Below, in pieces: positions 55,090 through 64,000 of a stretch of 64,000 nt of DNA. Every line of letters starts with the position of its first letter. Position 1 is the first letter of the stretch. Made by a program: the position numbers and the translations under genes. Origin of the DNA: Malaya genurostris (taxonomy: Eukaryota > Arthropoda > Insecta > Diptera > Culicidae); contig NC_080570.1 in the NCBI RefSeq assembly GCF_030247185.1, positions 124,421,340 to 124,485,339 of the forward strand. Reading direction: 5' to 3'. The notes under the pieces were generated by a model. The model was given only the letters and a program-made list of their open reading frames with translations. It did no database searches and had not been told where the DNA came from.

Positions 55090-56822
55090 TTATTTCAGTC
55101 CCGAATTATTTCTCATTTGCAAAACAACACTTCTTGCTTCTCGCCTCAGAATCTTTCCGGTTGATGTCAAGGGTAGTTTATCCGTGAAGTAGACTCCTCC
55201 TCTTAAGTGCTTGTAGCTGGGAAGTTTCTGTTCGACCGCTCGTAGGACGGCATCCGACGAACAGTTGCTATCAGTCGGAACAACCAGCGCAGCGGCTAGA
55301 TCATTACCTTCGACGGGAATCCCTACAACGCAGACACTGACCACTCCGGGAACACTCAGTACAACATTTTCAATCTCACTCGGAGAGATCTGATAATTTC
55401 CGTACTTTATTATGTCCTTCTTCCGGTCGACGATGTACAGCAGACCGTCTTTGTCGAATCGACCGATATCTCCGCTATGCAACCATCCTTCCGAGTCCAT
55501 CATTATACCGGTGGCCTCATCATTCCCATAGTATCCCAAAAAGGCATACCTCGCTTTCACCAGAATCTCTCCTTCCTGATCGATCCCAAGCAATTTCCCA
55601 TGGTCGTCCACGATCTTCACTTCCGTTCCAGCCTGCAGAAATCCAACTGCACCTTCCCGGTAAATTTCTGCTACATTCTTCCGGGGTGGTGAATTGATCG
55701 TGAATGCAACCGAAAAGCCAATTTCCGAAAATCCATACGCAATCTCCGACGACCTGCCCGGAAGTAGCTTGTCCAGCTGTCGCTTCAACGTTGTGGAAAC
55801 CGCTCCACCTCCGCTGAAAGCTAGTCGCATACTGTCGAAGCTCTCGGAGTTTGCCGTTGGATCCGCGATGATCGCATTCACCTGAGAAGGTGGATATAGT
55901 GCGACAGTAACTTGGAAGCGCTCAACGATTTCTATTGCAAGAGCCGAGGAAAATCCACGCCGGGTTATGATCCGAGTTGCTCCCCAAATCGAGCCCATTA
56001 GAAGTACGACCAGCCCCGACAGCCAGTAGAGGGAACTAAATGCAAACAACCTATCCGAGGGTCTACACTCCAAAAAGTTCACAACATGAGCGATGCAGAT
56101 CGCGTGGGACAAACCGACTGCCTTGGACCGGCCGGTTGTTCCGGAAGAGCACACGAGTATTGCTAGTTGTTTCGCAGGATCTTCGAAATGAACCGGTCTG
56201 GAAAAAGAAGATTGAAATGAACGACTCTATCCCACAAGTATTGAAACCAATCTTACACGAAGTTCTCCTCGTCCTCGGTTGCGAGCAGTAAATCCTCTAC
56301 GTGATCAAATCCCGAAACCTTTTCACCCATCACAACTATCTTGGGGGCAATTTTCGCCAGTTCACAAGCGGCACGCATTTCTTCCAAGGTTTCGGCATCA
56401 CAAAATATCAGTTTGGGACGGACGGTCTCCAACATGTGCGCGAAGTCATCCCTTTGAAAGGACGGATCCAAAGTATTCACCGTAATTCCCAAGGAAAAAC
56501 AGGCAAACAACACCGGAGCCGTGTGTTCTCCGTTGCGGACGGCCATCGCCACAAGACAATCCTTATCAGCACAGTCAACGAGTTCCTTCCGGAGCAAGTT
56601 TTGCGCAATGCGAATCGTTCGGAGAAGTAACTCGGCTCCGGTGACTTGCCGGCCATCATCATCGGCACTGATTTGAAGCACTTTGTCCGAGTTGCGATCC
56701 AACATCCGGAGGATCAGTTCACCTAGGCTTTGGTTCGGATTGAAAATCGATGGTGTGCGAGGACCTCTCCATATTTTACTTTTCGGATCGTAAACCGTCG
56801 AAACTCCTCGAATCAGTCTCAT
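55090..56822 (-). CDS. Acyl-CoA synthetase, luciferase/4CL-like (ANL), copy 2
   Basis: Same enzyme class as copy 1: adenylation of a carboxylate followed by transfer to CoA. Exon 1 is 56257-56822 and exon 2 is 55090-56197; the 59-bp intron (56198-56256) is identical to that of copy 1. The product is 557 residues, a normal family length. Motifs are the P-loop SSGTTGRSK at 206-214, YGFSE at 343-347, HSGD with Asp432, DRKKD at 446-450, GNYQ at 455-458 and the catalytic Lys537 in LTSTGKILRRE. It keeps the RGPRTPSIFNPNQSLGELI segment missing in copy 1 and ends SGLK, not a peroxisomal SKL. A poly(A) signal AATAAA lies a few bases past the stop. It appears intact and is the better reference copy. 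Confidence 0.94.
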
Positions 56823-56864
56823 CTCGGTCTCGGTGACGGTTTTCCGATGTAAACTACTTGGTAG

Positions 56865-57073
56865 CGACTGAACGCGTGTTTGCCGTAGCCGTCGTATTTA
56901 TCTTCTTTGTGTTTGAAGGCAAAATAATGCAATTCATTATGTTCCGCTTTTGAAGGGAAACTGGTATTAAATTAATCATTTCCAGACTTTGCCCAGCATC
57001 GTCAAATGGGCCTATCAAGCAGTGATAAGCTAGTTTGCCTTCTCGTAAAACGTAGCTACCCGATCAACAGATC
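56865..57073 (-). promoter_or_regulatory. Promoter of synthetase copy 2
   Basis: On the minus strand, GATAAATACG (56893-56902) and an initiator TTCAGTC (56865-56871) have the same spacing as in copy 1. GATCTGTTGATCGGGTA (57057-57073) is identical to copy 1 and lies about 235 bp before the ATG. The remaining upstream DNA is only patchily alignable. Confidence 0.6.
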
Positions 57074-58075
57074 ATAACAGAATTACTTCAAAACTGGTTC
57101 TCCAGTTGATACTTGTTTAAAACTGATGTGATTCTGACAGCCAACGACTTCGGCATTGATAACAGAATTCGTTACCTCAATTACTTTTGGTTCAAAACTC
57201 GTTATTGCTGGTTGCTCGGGTGCTGCAATGACATAGCGTAAACGGAAGAAGTAGTTTTTTTCAAGATTTCTTTGAGCGCCGGTGCATCACAGTAGTTGTG
57301 CTTATTCAATGTTTACAATTGTGCTTACGTCGCTAATCCGCTCGGAATATGTATTGCAATTTTCACTGGCAGTTAACAAAGATTGCGATGCGATAATATA
57401 GCGACAAAATGCCGCAAAATGATAGCGAAACTGTTATTCGCATCGATTCATCCTCTTCGAGACCAGAAATCAGAAAAACATGGTTTTTTAAATTGACCGT
57501 TAAATAACAATGTTTCTATAACCAGAGTTATAACTTGGTATTAAGGTGACCGTGGACAGAAGCCATGGAAAATAAATGTAAAAGTATTGGTGAAACAATA
57601 CTTTTTCATATAATAATAGTATTTGTGAGTAGATGGGAATGAAATAACAATATGTGTGTGCTGAAAGGAATACAGATGCAAGAACAAAATGTAAACATTG
57701 AAACTATTCAAATCACCTAGCAGAACAGAGTAGACTTATCTCATCTTCATGCTCATTCTGGAGTTAACAAATTGCAATCATGCGATCAAAAGAATAAAAT
57801 GATGGTGCCAAAGAAGATAGTTTACTGTTTGCCTTCGCTTGGTTCTTGGCATTTTTCTTACATTACATAGTAAAAAGGAAGCTGTTACAATATTTTTTTA
57901 AACAGCAACTTTCCTCTGACATGTTACATATGAAGCTCCCATATTCAAAAAATACAAACCAACAAATTCTACATTTTCCATTTTGTCGACACCATCATCG
58001 TTTTCGGATAGGAGAGCAACCTCACCCAGAGAACAGTCAAGTGGCACTTGACGAGAGGGCTTGATAACAAATCGG
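57074..58075. other. Upstream DNA of copy 2, no gene recognised
   Basis: AT-rich DNA with no ORF, tRNA or repeat that I can support. Confidence 0.3.
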
Positions 58076-58366
58076 CTATTTTCTCTGTAAAGATTTATCA
58101 TGCAAATTTGAAGATATAATTTCATATATTGACGAAAATATTTTAAAAACTTTACTTATTGATACCAAATTATTGGATCCAGAACAGTTTCTTAATTCCG
58201 TGGTATTGTTTTGAACCGGCACTTCTGGCAGTTCTTCTACTGTTTGAACTGATGAGTCCCGCACATACTCACTATCCAAAACACACTCTATCGACGTATT
58301 CCTTCTATTTTTCTATTTATTTTCGCGAGTAAGCGCTACTTTCCTCTTCTTAGATGGACGAGGCAT
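58076..58366 (-). pseudogene. Unknown protein N-terminus with basic NLS-like start
   Basis: The ATG at 58366 reads MPRPSKKRKVALTRENK, then an in-frame TAG as codon 18, then KNRRNTSIECVLDSEYVRDS, TVEELPEVPVQNN and SISKVFKIF to 58076. PSKKRKV is a monopartite nuclear-localisation-type motif. The composition after it is plausible for a protein, but no domain is recognised. It could be the 5' end of a transposon-encoded or host nuclear protein, or a chance frame. Confidence 0.3.
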
Positions 58367-59932
58367 TTTGAAAAGATTGCAATACTTGAATTGTTTGTTT
58401 AGTTTTTGCATTCCATAGCGACGGTAAATAAGACAACAGGGTTGCGGATAACTTGGAGGGGAAGCAATGTTTGAATTGGAAATAAGGGAAATGTTATTGT
58501 TTTATTTTAAATATACAAATTTTAGATGGTGACGTACGAAAGTAGTTTTGATCCGTAATTTTAACTATATCAATGTGCGACTAATTGAAAATAATGCCAT
58601 TTTTAGTGCATTGCAAGGTTTTTCTCTCTAAATTGGCATCACTGCCAATATAAAAGGGTGGTATTACCAATACTAAAGCAGACCGGCAAACTTTTTATCG
58701 TGGATTTTTGTAAAATTTTCAAAACCAGAAAAGTGAGTTATTCAAAGGTTTTATAATAAAATGTTTAGATCAGAGGATAAGTTTACCGGTGAAGAACAAC
58801 TCAAAAGTGTTTCATAAAGCTTACTTATGTCACGGAGCTATAAACAGCAGTTGAAATCTTGAGGTGAGTGAAAAATAATAACATTCTAAGAAGAATCCTT
58901 CTAATGAAGGTCCGAAAAAGTTTTGCACAAATCATTCTTCAGAATTAATAGTTTATCGTGAACATATATCAATACGATGATTGATTATGTCACCAAATTG
59001 CAGTAGCAATTCTCCGCAACATATTAACCCCTACGCATAGAAAAAATGTGTTTCATGGTTCGTTTACATTAAAAGCAGAGCTAAATAGCGGAAGGTGGAA
59101 GGTGGACGTTTTTATATTCAAAACCTCGTGCTTCACTCGAAACATTCTCAATATTTACTATAAAAATAAAATACTATAATACAATTGTAAATCGTCCTAC
59201 TCTAAAAGTTAAGTCGTCTTTGGCCAGATACATACTTGTTGATGCTTTTAGTGAACAAACAAATAATTCTTGTCGCTAGCGAATATCACGATGTAAAATA
59301 CCCTGGTGATCACGTTTTTCTATGTGTTAGTGCGGTTGTCATTTTATTTTGGAATAACAGAGAGACGTGAAGAAGAAAAAACATAAACAAATGACGTTCC
59401 GGGAGTTGCTTTTGTGAAAATATTTAGAGTTGGTTCTGTTTGCGAAAATATTGACAGTGAAATGCGGTGTTTTGTTCCGGGATGTTTCAATCGTTTTCAT
59501 CACCTGCATTTGAAATGCCACCCACAGCACAATCACTCCATTATCCATAATAACTGTAATAGATACCACAGTGCGTTCCGCCAAATCCTTCCTCCAACGA
59601 AATGAACAGAATCGGATGTGTGTACAATTTTATATATTTCGACTTTACCTTGCAAGCCCTTGAAGAAAAAATGTCCAGACTTTCAATTAGTGCCAAAGAT
59701 TCGCCAGGCTGCGCGACAACTGGAGTAACTTAGAAGTGAAATCCCGATCTGAAATGGTCGTTTGTTTATGTTTACATGCTTGAATCCCGGCGCGCCATAC
59801 TTAATTTCGTGAGAAAATTACCAACACAACCAAAACTGTCTTATCACGCCACCAGTGTGTTTTACGTCGTGAGCGAATATTACCTTTTAAATCTGTATTT
59901 TCCTTTAATCCATCAGACGATATAGGGTAACA
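58367..59932. other. AT-rich DNA, no gene recognised
   Basis: The open frames near 59340-59605 on both strands overlap each other and show no motif. No repeat was recognised. Confidence 0.3.
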
Positions 59933-60163
59933 GAGGTATTTTGGCCACTTCATATATTTTGGCCCACCTAACAAACTTTATCGATTTTATCGGATTTAAT
60001 TGATGTGAAGTAACTCATGTTACATAAATTTGAAGGTAAACACATTAAATTACCTATTGCGGAAGGGGTTTTCAAAGATATTACAACATTTGGTGGATAT
60101 TTATTCAAAGTGGACCAAAATAAAATCAATCCTAAAGTGGGCCAAAATACCTCTGTTACCCTG
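59933..60163. mobile_element. MITE, 231 bp, TA-flanked
   Basis: AGGGTAACAGAGGTATTTTG then GCC at the left and GGCCAAAATACCTCTGTTAC then CCT at the right form 23-bp perfect inverted repeats. TA flanks both sides (59931-59932, 60164-60165), as for Tc1/mariner-mobilised MITEs. AAAGTGGNCCAAAAT is also repeated internally. Confidence 0.85.
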
Positions 60164-60257
60164 TATCTCTATTCGCTCTAAAGCTTGACATAAAAAATGC
60201 TGTAAACTTCAGTACAACAGACTGCGAAGGGATTAAAAAAACTGCTCAACGTCTGGC

Positions 60258-60446
60258 ATGGATGCCAGGTAAAATTTTTCAAGTCTGCATACTAGAAATG
60301 ACGACAAAAAACAAACAAACAAGAAGCCCAACGCAATTTTGAAAGTCTTTAAATTTGACGATTGTATATAAAAGTTTCCTAATCCTGTAAACAGTCTGCT
60401 TACAGAAGAAATCGGCAAATTTATGCGCAAATCTGCAACCTATAAC
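60258..60446. repeat. GATGCCAGGT-type MITE, interrupted
   Basis: It starts GGATGCCAGGTAAAATTTTT and carries GTCTGCATACT and AGTCTTTAAATTTGACG words like the elements at 19624 and 61326. A second MITE follows at 60447. The right end was not resolved. Confidence 0.45.
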
Positions 60447-60660
60447 CAGAGTTACCATATTCACAGATTTTTCTGTAAAACCACAGATTTTTGGCCTATT
60501 TTGCAACACAGATTTTATCAAAATTCACAGATTTCTACAGATTTTTATGAATATTCCATAAAAATGGCTGATTTTCACAGATTATAATCGAAAATATGCA
60601 TTACGGATTTTCAATACAGATTTTTCAAGGTGAAACACAGATTTTAAAATGGCAACTCTG
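60447..60660. mobile_element. hAT-like MITE, 214 bp
   Basis: CAGAGTTACCAT and, from the right, CAGAGTTGCCAT form the ends. Imperfect 8-bp flanks are CCTATAAC (60439-60446) and CCTGGAAC (60661-60668). The interior repeats CACAGATTT, as does the hAT-like element at 13455-14203. Confidence 0.6.
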
Positions 60661-60924
60661 CCTGGAACCTGTGATTCTGATGCTTATTATTTCTCTATTC
60701 TGCGGCGAATCCCTCGCACTCTATGCCTTGCTGAAAACCACAATATTAAGTTCATAAATCTCTTGATAACAAATTCCATCGAGCCTGCCAATAATTAATA
60801 CTGAAAAAGAGATGATATTATGTTCACACTATAGATATAAAACAAATCTGAAAAGCACGAAGGAACAAAACGGAAGACAGTTGACAGAAGCTTCTAATCA
60901 AAGGAACAGAAAAAGGGGCTACCC

Positions 60925-60995
60925 CGTTTGGCATAAAACCATTAGGCATAATGGCTATTTGGCATAATGGTCATTTGGCATAACATTTACGAATC
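60925..60995 (+). repeat. TTTGGCATAATGG short tandem
   Basis: Four imperfect units of (T)TTGGCATAATGGNCA. Non-coding. Confidence 0.75.
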
Positions 60996-61325
60996 TTTGG
61001 TACTGCAATGGTCGATTGGTAGAACAGATAAACATGTTGCTTAGTACAATTTGTTCTAATTTACAGAGATTTTGAAAGGTCTAATGCGTCATTTATAACG
61101 CTAAGTTTCGTTTGTGAATGTGTAATGGCGATTTGTGGTCGTGCTATTCTTTCACCAAGCTGCATTTTGTTGAAAGCGAAAAGTTTTTGTCATCACGAAA
61201 CGCGATTCTGTATGTAAAGTTGGTAATTAATCTTTAACATCCCCGAACTAAATCTTCAAAACTGCCAATCCCGAAGAAGATTTAGCGTCAACAAGCGGAT
61301 TCGAGCAGATTACATTTGGTCAAAG

Positions 61326-61593
61326 CAGAGATGACAGGTAAAAAATTTCGAATATCTTCAGACATGGTTGCAAAAGTCTTTGAATCCGAAAAATGTTTTC
61401 GGGCTTTCATTTCTCTCTGAAGTATGAAGCACAATGCTGGTGCGGCGAACAAAACGACAAATGGCGTGACCGTTTCAAAAGCCTGTAAATTTTGACGACA
61501 TTCTGCGAAAAACTCGGTGTTTGAAGTTTGCAAAAAAGTCTGCACCAAAAAATGTCTTCAGCACTATATAAGAAATGGCACCTGGCATCTCTG
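61326..61593. mobile_element. CAGAGATGCCAGGT-type MITE, complete
   Basis: CAGAGATGACAGGT at 61326 faces ACCTGGCATCTCTG ending at 61593 (14 bp, one mismatch). The 8-bp flanks do not match, so the duplication has decayed or the ends are slightly different. The interior has AGTCT/AGACTT words. Confidence 0.65.
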
Positions 61594-61639
61594 GCATCGG
61601 TTTGTATCGCATCACGTGACCGAAGCCGTGTACTGTGTA

Positions 61640-61740
61640 TCGTATACCATTCGACTCAGCTCGACGAACTGAGAAAATGTACGTGTGTATATATGTGTGT
61701 GTGTGTGTGTGCGTGCGTGTGTGTGTGTGATAAATATTGT
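61640..61740 (+). repeat. Microsatellite-linked mosquito repeat with (TG)n
   Basis: ATACCATTCGACTCAGCTCG then ACGAACTGAGAAAATGT leads into GT/GC repeats to about 61730. Confidence 0.7.
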
Positions 61741-61959
61741 CATTCACTTTTCTCGGAGATGGCTGAACCGATTCCACAAACAAGCACTTCTCACGAAACT
61801 CTGTTGGTTTCGCACTTAACAACGAGGATTTGAACAAACTTGATATAAAAACCAGACTCGAAACTGACTCGATTTTCAGTTCAACAACGTTGAAACTAGG
61901 TTCGAAACTAGCTTCAAACAGACGGTTTGACAGCAGTTAGGGTGGAAACTGGGTTAGGT

Positions 61960-62165
61960 TTGGCATTAAACGAATTAGATGCAAATGAAAGGTTTTATGG
62001 TCCTATACAAAGTTCCTGATATTTTTTGGATCCGACTTCAGGTTCCGGAATTACAGGGCGATGTACTCCAAAAATGTGATAATAATGTCACTCAATTTTC
62101 GCGGAAATGACTAAACCGATTTTCACAAATTTCGATCGGATCAAACCCCTGGTTCCGGAGGTAAG
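61960..62165 (+). repeat. TTCCGGAATT/TTCCGGAGG mosquito repeat, diverged
   Basis: GGTCCTATACAAAG, GATCCGACTTCAGGTTCCGG, GACTAAACCGATTTTCACAA and CTGGTTCCGGAGG are the same kinds of words as at 34730 and 50003. Confidence 0.5.
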
Positions 62166-62170
62166 GTGCT

Positions 62171-62680
62171 TTGTCGTGAATACGATTTACTTTACTATGG
62201 GGCGCCTTTTCAAAATTTACCCTCTAGGAGAGTGATAAGTTTTTGATCGGAAATAACTCTTGTTATACGTCACCCATCAACATATTTTTTTTCTCCATGC
62301 TATCTGGTATATGAGCAGGAATTTGTGATTTAATTTTCAAAAGTGTGAAAGCAAAGTCTTGGCATTACATTCCTTTTGTCGAATTTGGCCTTTCAGTTTC
62401 AACAGACTTCGCAGCCGATTCATAGTGTACAGAATCATTGCATGGCTAGTACCATGGATCCTACTGACAATAAGAATCCTTCCAGGTCGAGGCTCGAACA
62501 TACGAGAACTGGTTTGTAAGACCAGTGTGAAATAACCATAAATAACACAAAACATAAGTTTCATCAAAAACTTTTGGAAACAATGAAGAAAACTCATCAC
62601 GATTGCTCGCATTTGTCGCACTCGGACGACGGCTTTGAGGTAGTCAGGCACACAACAGGCCCGTTGTTCTACTGAACGAG
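62171..62680 (-). repeat. Rep1 (type II) part, split by a SINE
   Basis: Rep1 3' end (reversed) at 62171-62349 and its continuation at 62524-62680 join through the duplication AGTGTGAAA. The continuation matches 51680-51790 (CGGACGACGGCTTTGAGGTA and AGGCACACA). It is cut off by the mariner at 62688. Confidence 0.7.
62350..62523 (-). mobile_element. Feilai-like SINE, 5'-truncated, 9-bp duplication
   Basis: It reads on the minus strand from GGTCTTACAAACCAGTTCTC to CCAAGACTTTGC, lacking the first tRNA-like half. The exact duplication AGTGTGAAA lies at 62341-62349 and 62524-62532, inside Rep1. Confidence 0.85.
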
Positions 62681-62687
62681 TATAATA

Positions 62688-63570
62688 ACACATGGATCAA
62701 TAAGTCCCGAGACTAAAGCAGAGATGGCGCTCGTAGTAAACCAGTAACCACGTCTTTCTAGAGTACTAACCCTTGCTTGAAACGGGTCAAAATTTTAAGT
62801 CGATCCGACCAGAAACAGCTGAGTTATCGAGGTTGGAGTAAAGTCGTTTTGTAGGTTGTTTAAAAAATGGAAAAAATCGAGTTTCGTGTTTTGATAAAAC
62901 ATTGTTTTTTAATGGGTAAAAACACCGTGCAAGCGAAACAATGGATTGAAAAATGTTATCCGGACTCTTGTCCATCAAAAGCAACGATTTGTCGGTGGTT
63001 CGCCGAGTTTAAACGTGGTCGTACCGACACAAATGACGCGGAACGCTCGGGTAGACCTGTGGAAGCCGTTACACCGGAAAATGTGAGTGAAGTGACAAAA
63101 ATTATAATGAAAGATCATAAAGTGAAGCTCCGTGAGATTGCTGAGATGACACAGATATCATATGGAAGTGTATTTACTATCCTTCATGAAAAATTGAGCA
63201 TGAAAAAGGTTTTTTCCAAGTGGGTGCCGCGATTGCTGCCATGCACCCTGCCACAAGTCGATGAAAACAATGGCGAAATTGAACGAATTGGGCTTTGATC
63301 TGCTTCCCCACCCCCCATACTCGCCAGATTTAGCCCCCAGTGACTACTGGCTCTTTGCTGATCTTAAAAAAATGCTTCAGGGAAAAAGATTTTGCTCAAA
63401 TGAGGAGGTCATCGCTGAAACTGAAGCTTATTTTGAAGCGAAAGATTAATTTTTTTATAAAAAAAGGTATTGAAAAATTGGAAAAACGTTGGAAGCATTG
63501 TATCACCCTAAAAGGTGATTATGTTGATGAATAAAAAAATGTTAGTCTCGGGACTTATTGATCCATGTGT
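62688..63570 (+). mobile_element. Internally deleted mariner with perfect 29-bp inverted repeats
   Basis: ACACATGGATCAATAAGTCC then CGAGACTAA is perfectly inverted at the right end. TA flanks both sides (62686-62687, 63571-63572). The length is 883 bp, against about 1.3 kb for intact mariner. Perfect ends argue for recent activity, using transposase supplied in trans. Confidence 0.92.
62867..63534 (+). pseudogene. Mariner transposase with catalytic core deleted
   Basis: The ATG at 62867 gives MEKIEFRVLIKHCFLMGKNT, TICRWFAEFKRGRTDT, ERSGRPVEAVTPEN and KWVPRLL, an intact N-terminal DNA-binding domain of about 125 residues. At about 63240 an internal deletion removes the region with the first two catalytic Asp. 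Beyond it, shifted by one frame, PCHKSMKTMAKLNELGF, YSPDLAPSDYWLF and TEAYFEAKD follow, a TAA at 63447-63449, and EKRWKHCITLKGDYVDE. It cannot be catalytic, but a truncated binding domain could still be made. Confidence 0.88.
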
Positions 63571-63572
63571 TA

Positions 63573-63905
63573 TGTTGTCGCGATGAAAATTAAGGGAAAG
63601 TTATTTTTGTGGAGGTAAGTCGATTTCCATGTCGGCGCCATTTTAGTTCCCTGGTAACGTAACGAAACATGAGAGAATTAAAATCGGCTCATCAAGGCTG
63701 CCAAACAAGCGGTAGCTTTATTGGATTTTATGTGATGTAGTCAAACTTGTAACCGAAAATATCAAAACTTTCTTGGCCACCCGGCCACATCGAGAGTCAT
63801 TTTACACATTTACGAGAGAGCATGAAGAGAAATGTAATACGTACAGCGAGCGACACTGTTTTACGCTAACAACTGGCATCAGCCCTTAAAGCTTCAAATC
63901 GTTTT
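63573..63905 (+). repeat. Rep2 interspersed repeat
   Basis: It is the reverse-complement match of 30302-30612, starting TGTTGTCGCGATGAAAATTA next to the mariner TA and ending near CAGCCCTTAA. No gene is recognised in it or in the last 95 bases of the window. Confidence 0.7.
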
Positions 63906-64000
63906 ATGGCACGTTATTGTCTTGCTGTCTAGCAACAACCTACCTCTAGCAATCTACGTGTTGGACTGAAACGTTAGCTATAATTTTGCTTCTATTTATA

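Noticed and set aside
59339..59605. Zinc-finger (THAP-like) gene
   Set aside because: A few Cys and His residues (CFVPGCFNRFHH) appear, but the spacing does not fit THAP, and frames on both strands overlap.

Overview
The window looks like intergenic and intronic DNA of a culicine mosquito (Aedes-like). The transposon families seen are mosquito-type: ITmDD37E elements, a Juan-like Jockey-clade LINE, an I-clade LINE, a Feilai-like tRNA-SINE, irritans-type mariners and Transib. Microsatellite-linked repeats of mosquito type and a luciferase-like acyl-CoA synthetase family agree with this. No prokaryotic features were seen. The species is inferred, not proven.

Only two loci look like intact host genes. 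Both encode ANL-superfamily acyl-CoA synthetases (luciferase / 4-coumarate-CoA-ligase type). They lie at 39736-41405 (+) and 55090-56822 (-), tail to tail, each with one 59-bp intron. A 1,020-bp block covering most of the coding sequence and the intron is identical by eye between them, while both ends and the promoters have diverged. This is the pattern expected from recent gene conversion.

Almost everything else is mobile DNA. From 3.4 to 15.5 kb lies a nested structure. An ITmDD37E transposase gene is split by an interspersed repeat (called Rep1 here). Rep1 is split by a Transib element with CACTATG ends and a CATTG target duplication. Transib is split by a full-length 5.8-kb I-clade LINE with a 13-bp target duplication. 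The same ITm gene is split again by a 2.5-kb element with CACAGTG ends and a CGAGG duplication, which carries a 749-bp hAT-like element. 19.6-21.5 kb holds one ITm element inside another. 21.7-25.3 kb is a 10-bp tandem satellite, TTTTTCAGTC. 27.7-35 kb holds a broken ITm gene, cryptically simple DNA, a SINE, MITEs and Rep1 copies. 37-38.7 kb holds ITm and mariner transposase pseudogenes.

44.2-48.4 kb is a decayed Juan-like LINE between the two synthetase genes. 49-55 kb holds tandem and foldback repeats, a SINE with a 14-bp duplication, Rep1 and MITEs. 57-64 kb is mostly MITEs, Rep1 with a SINE insertion, and an internally deleted mariner with perfect 29-bp inverted repeats. Stretches of 1-2.5 kb without recognisable content are noted in the feature list.
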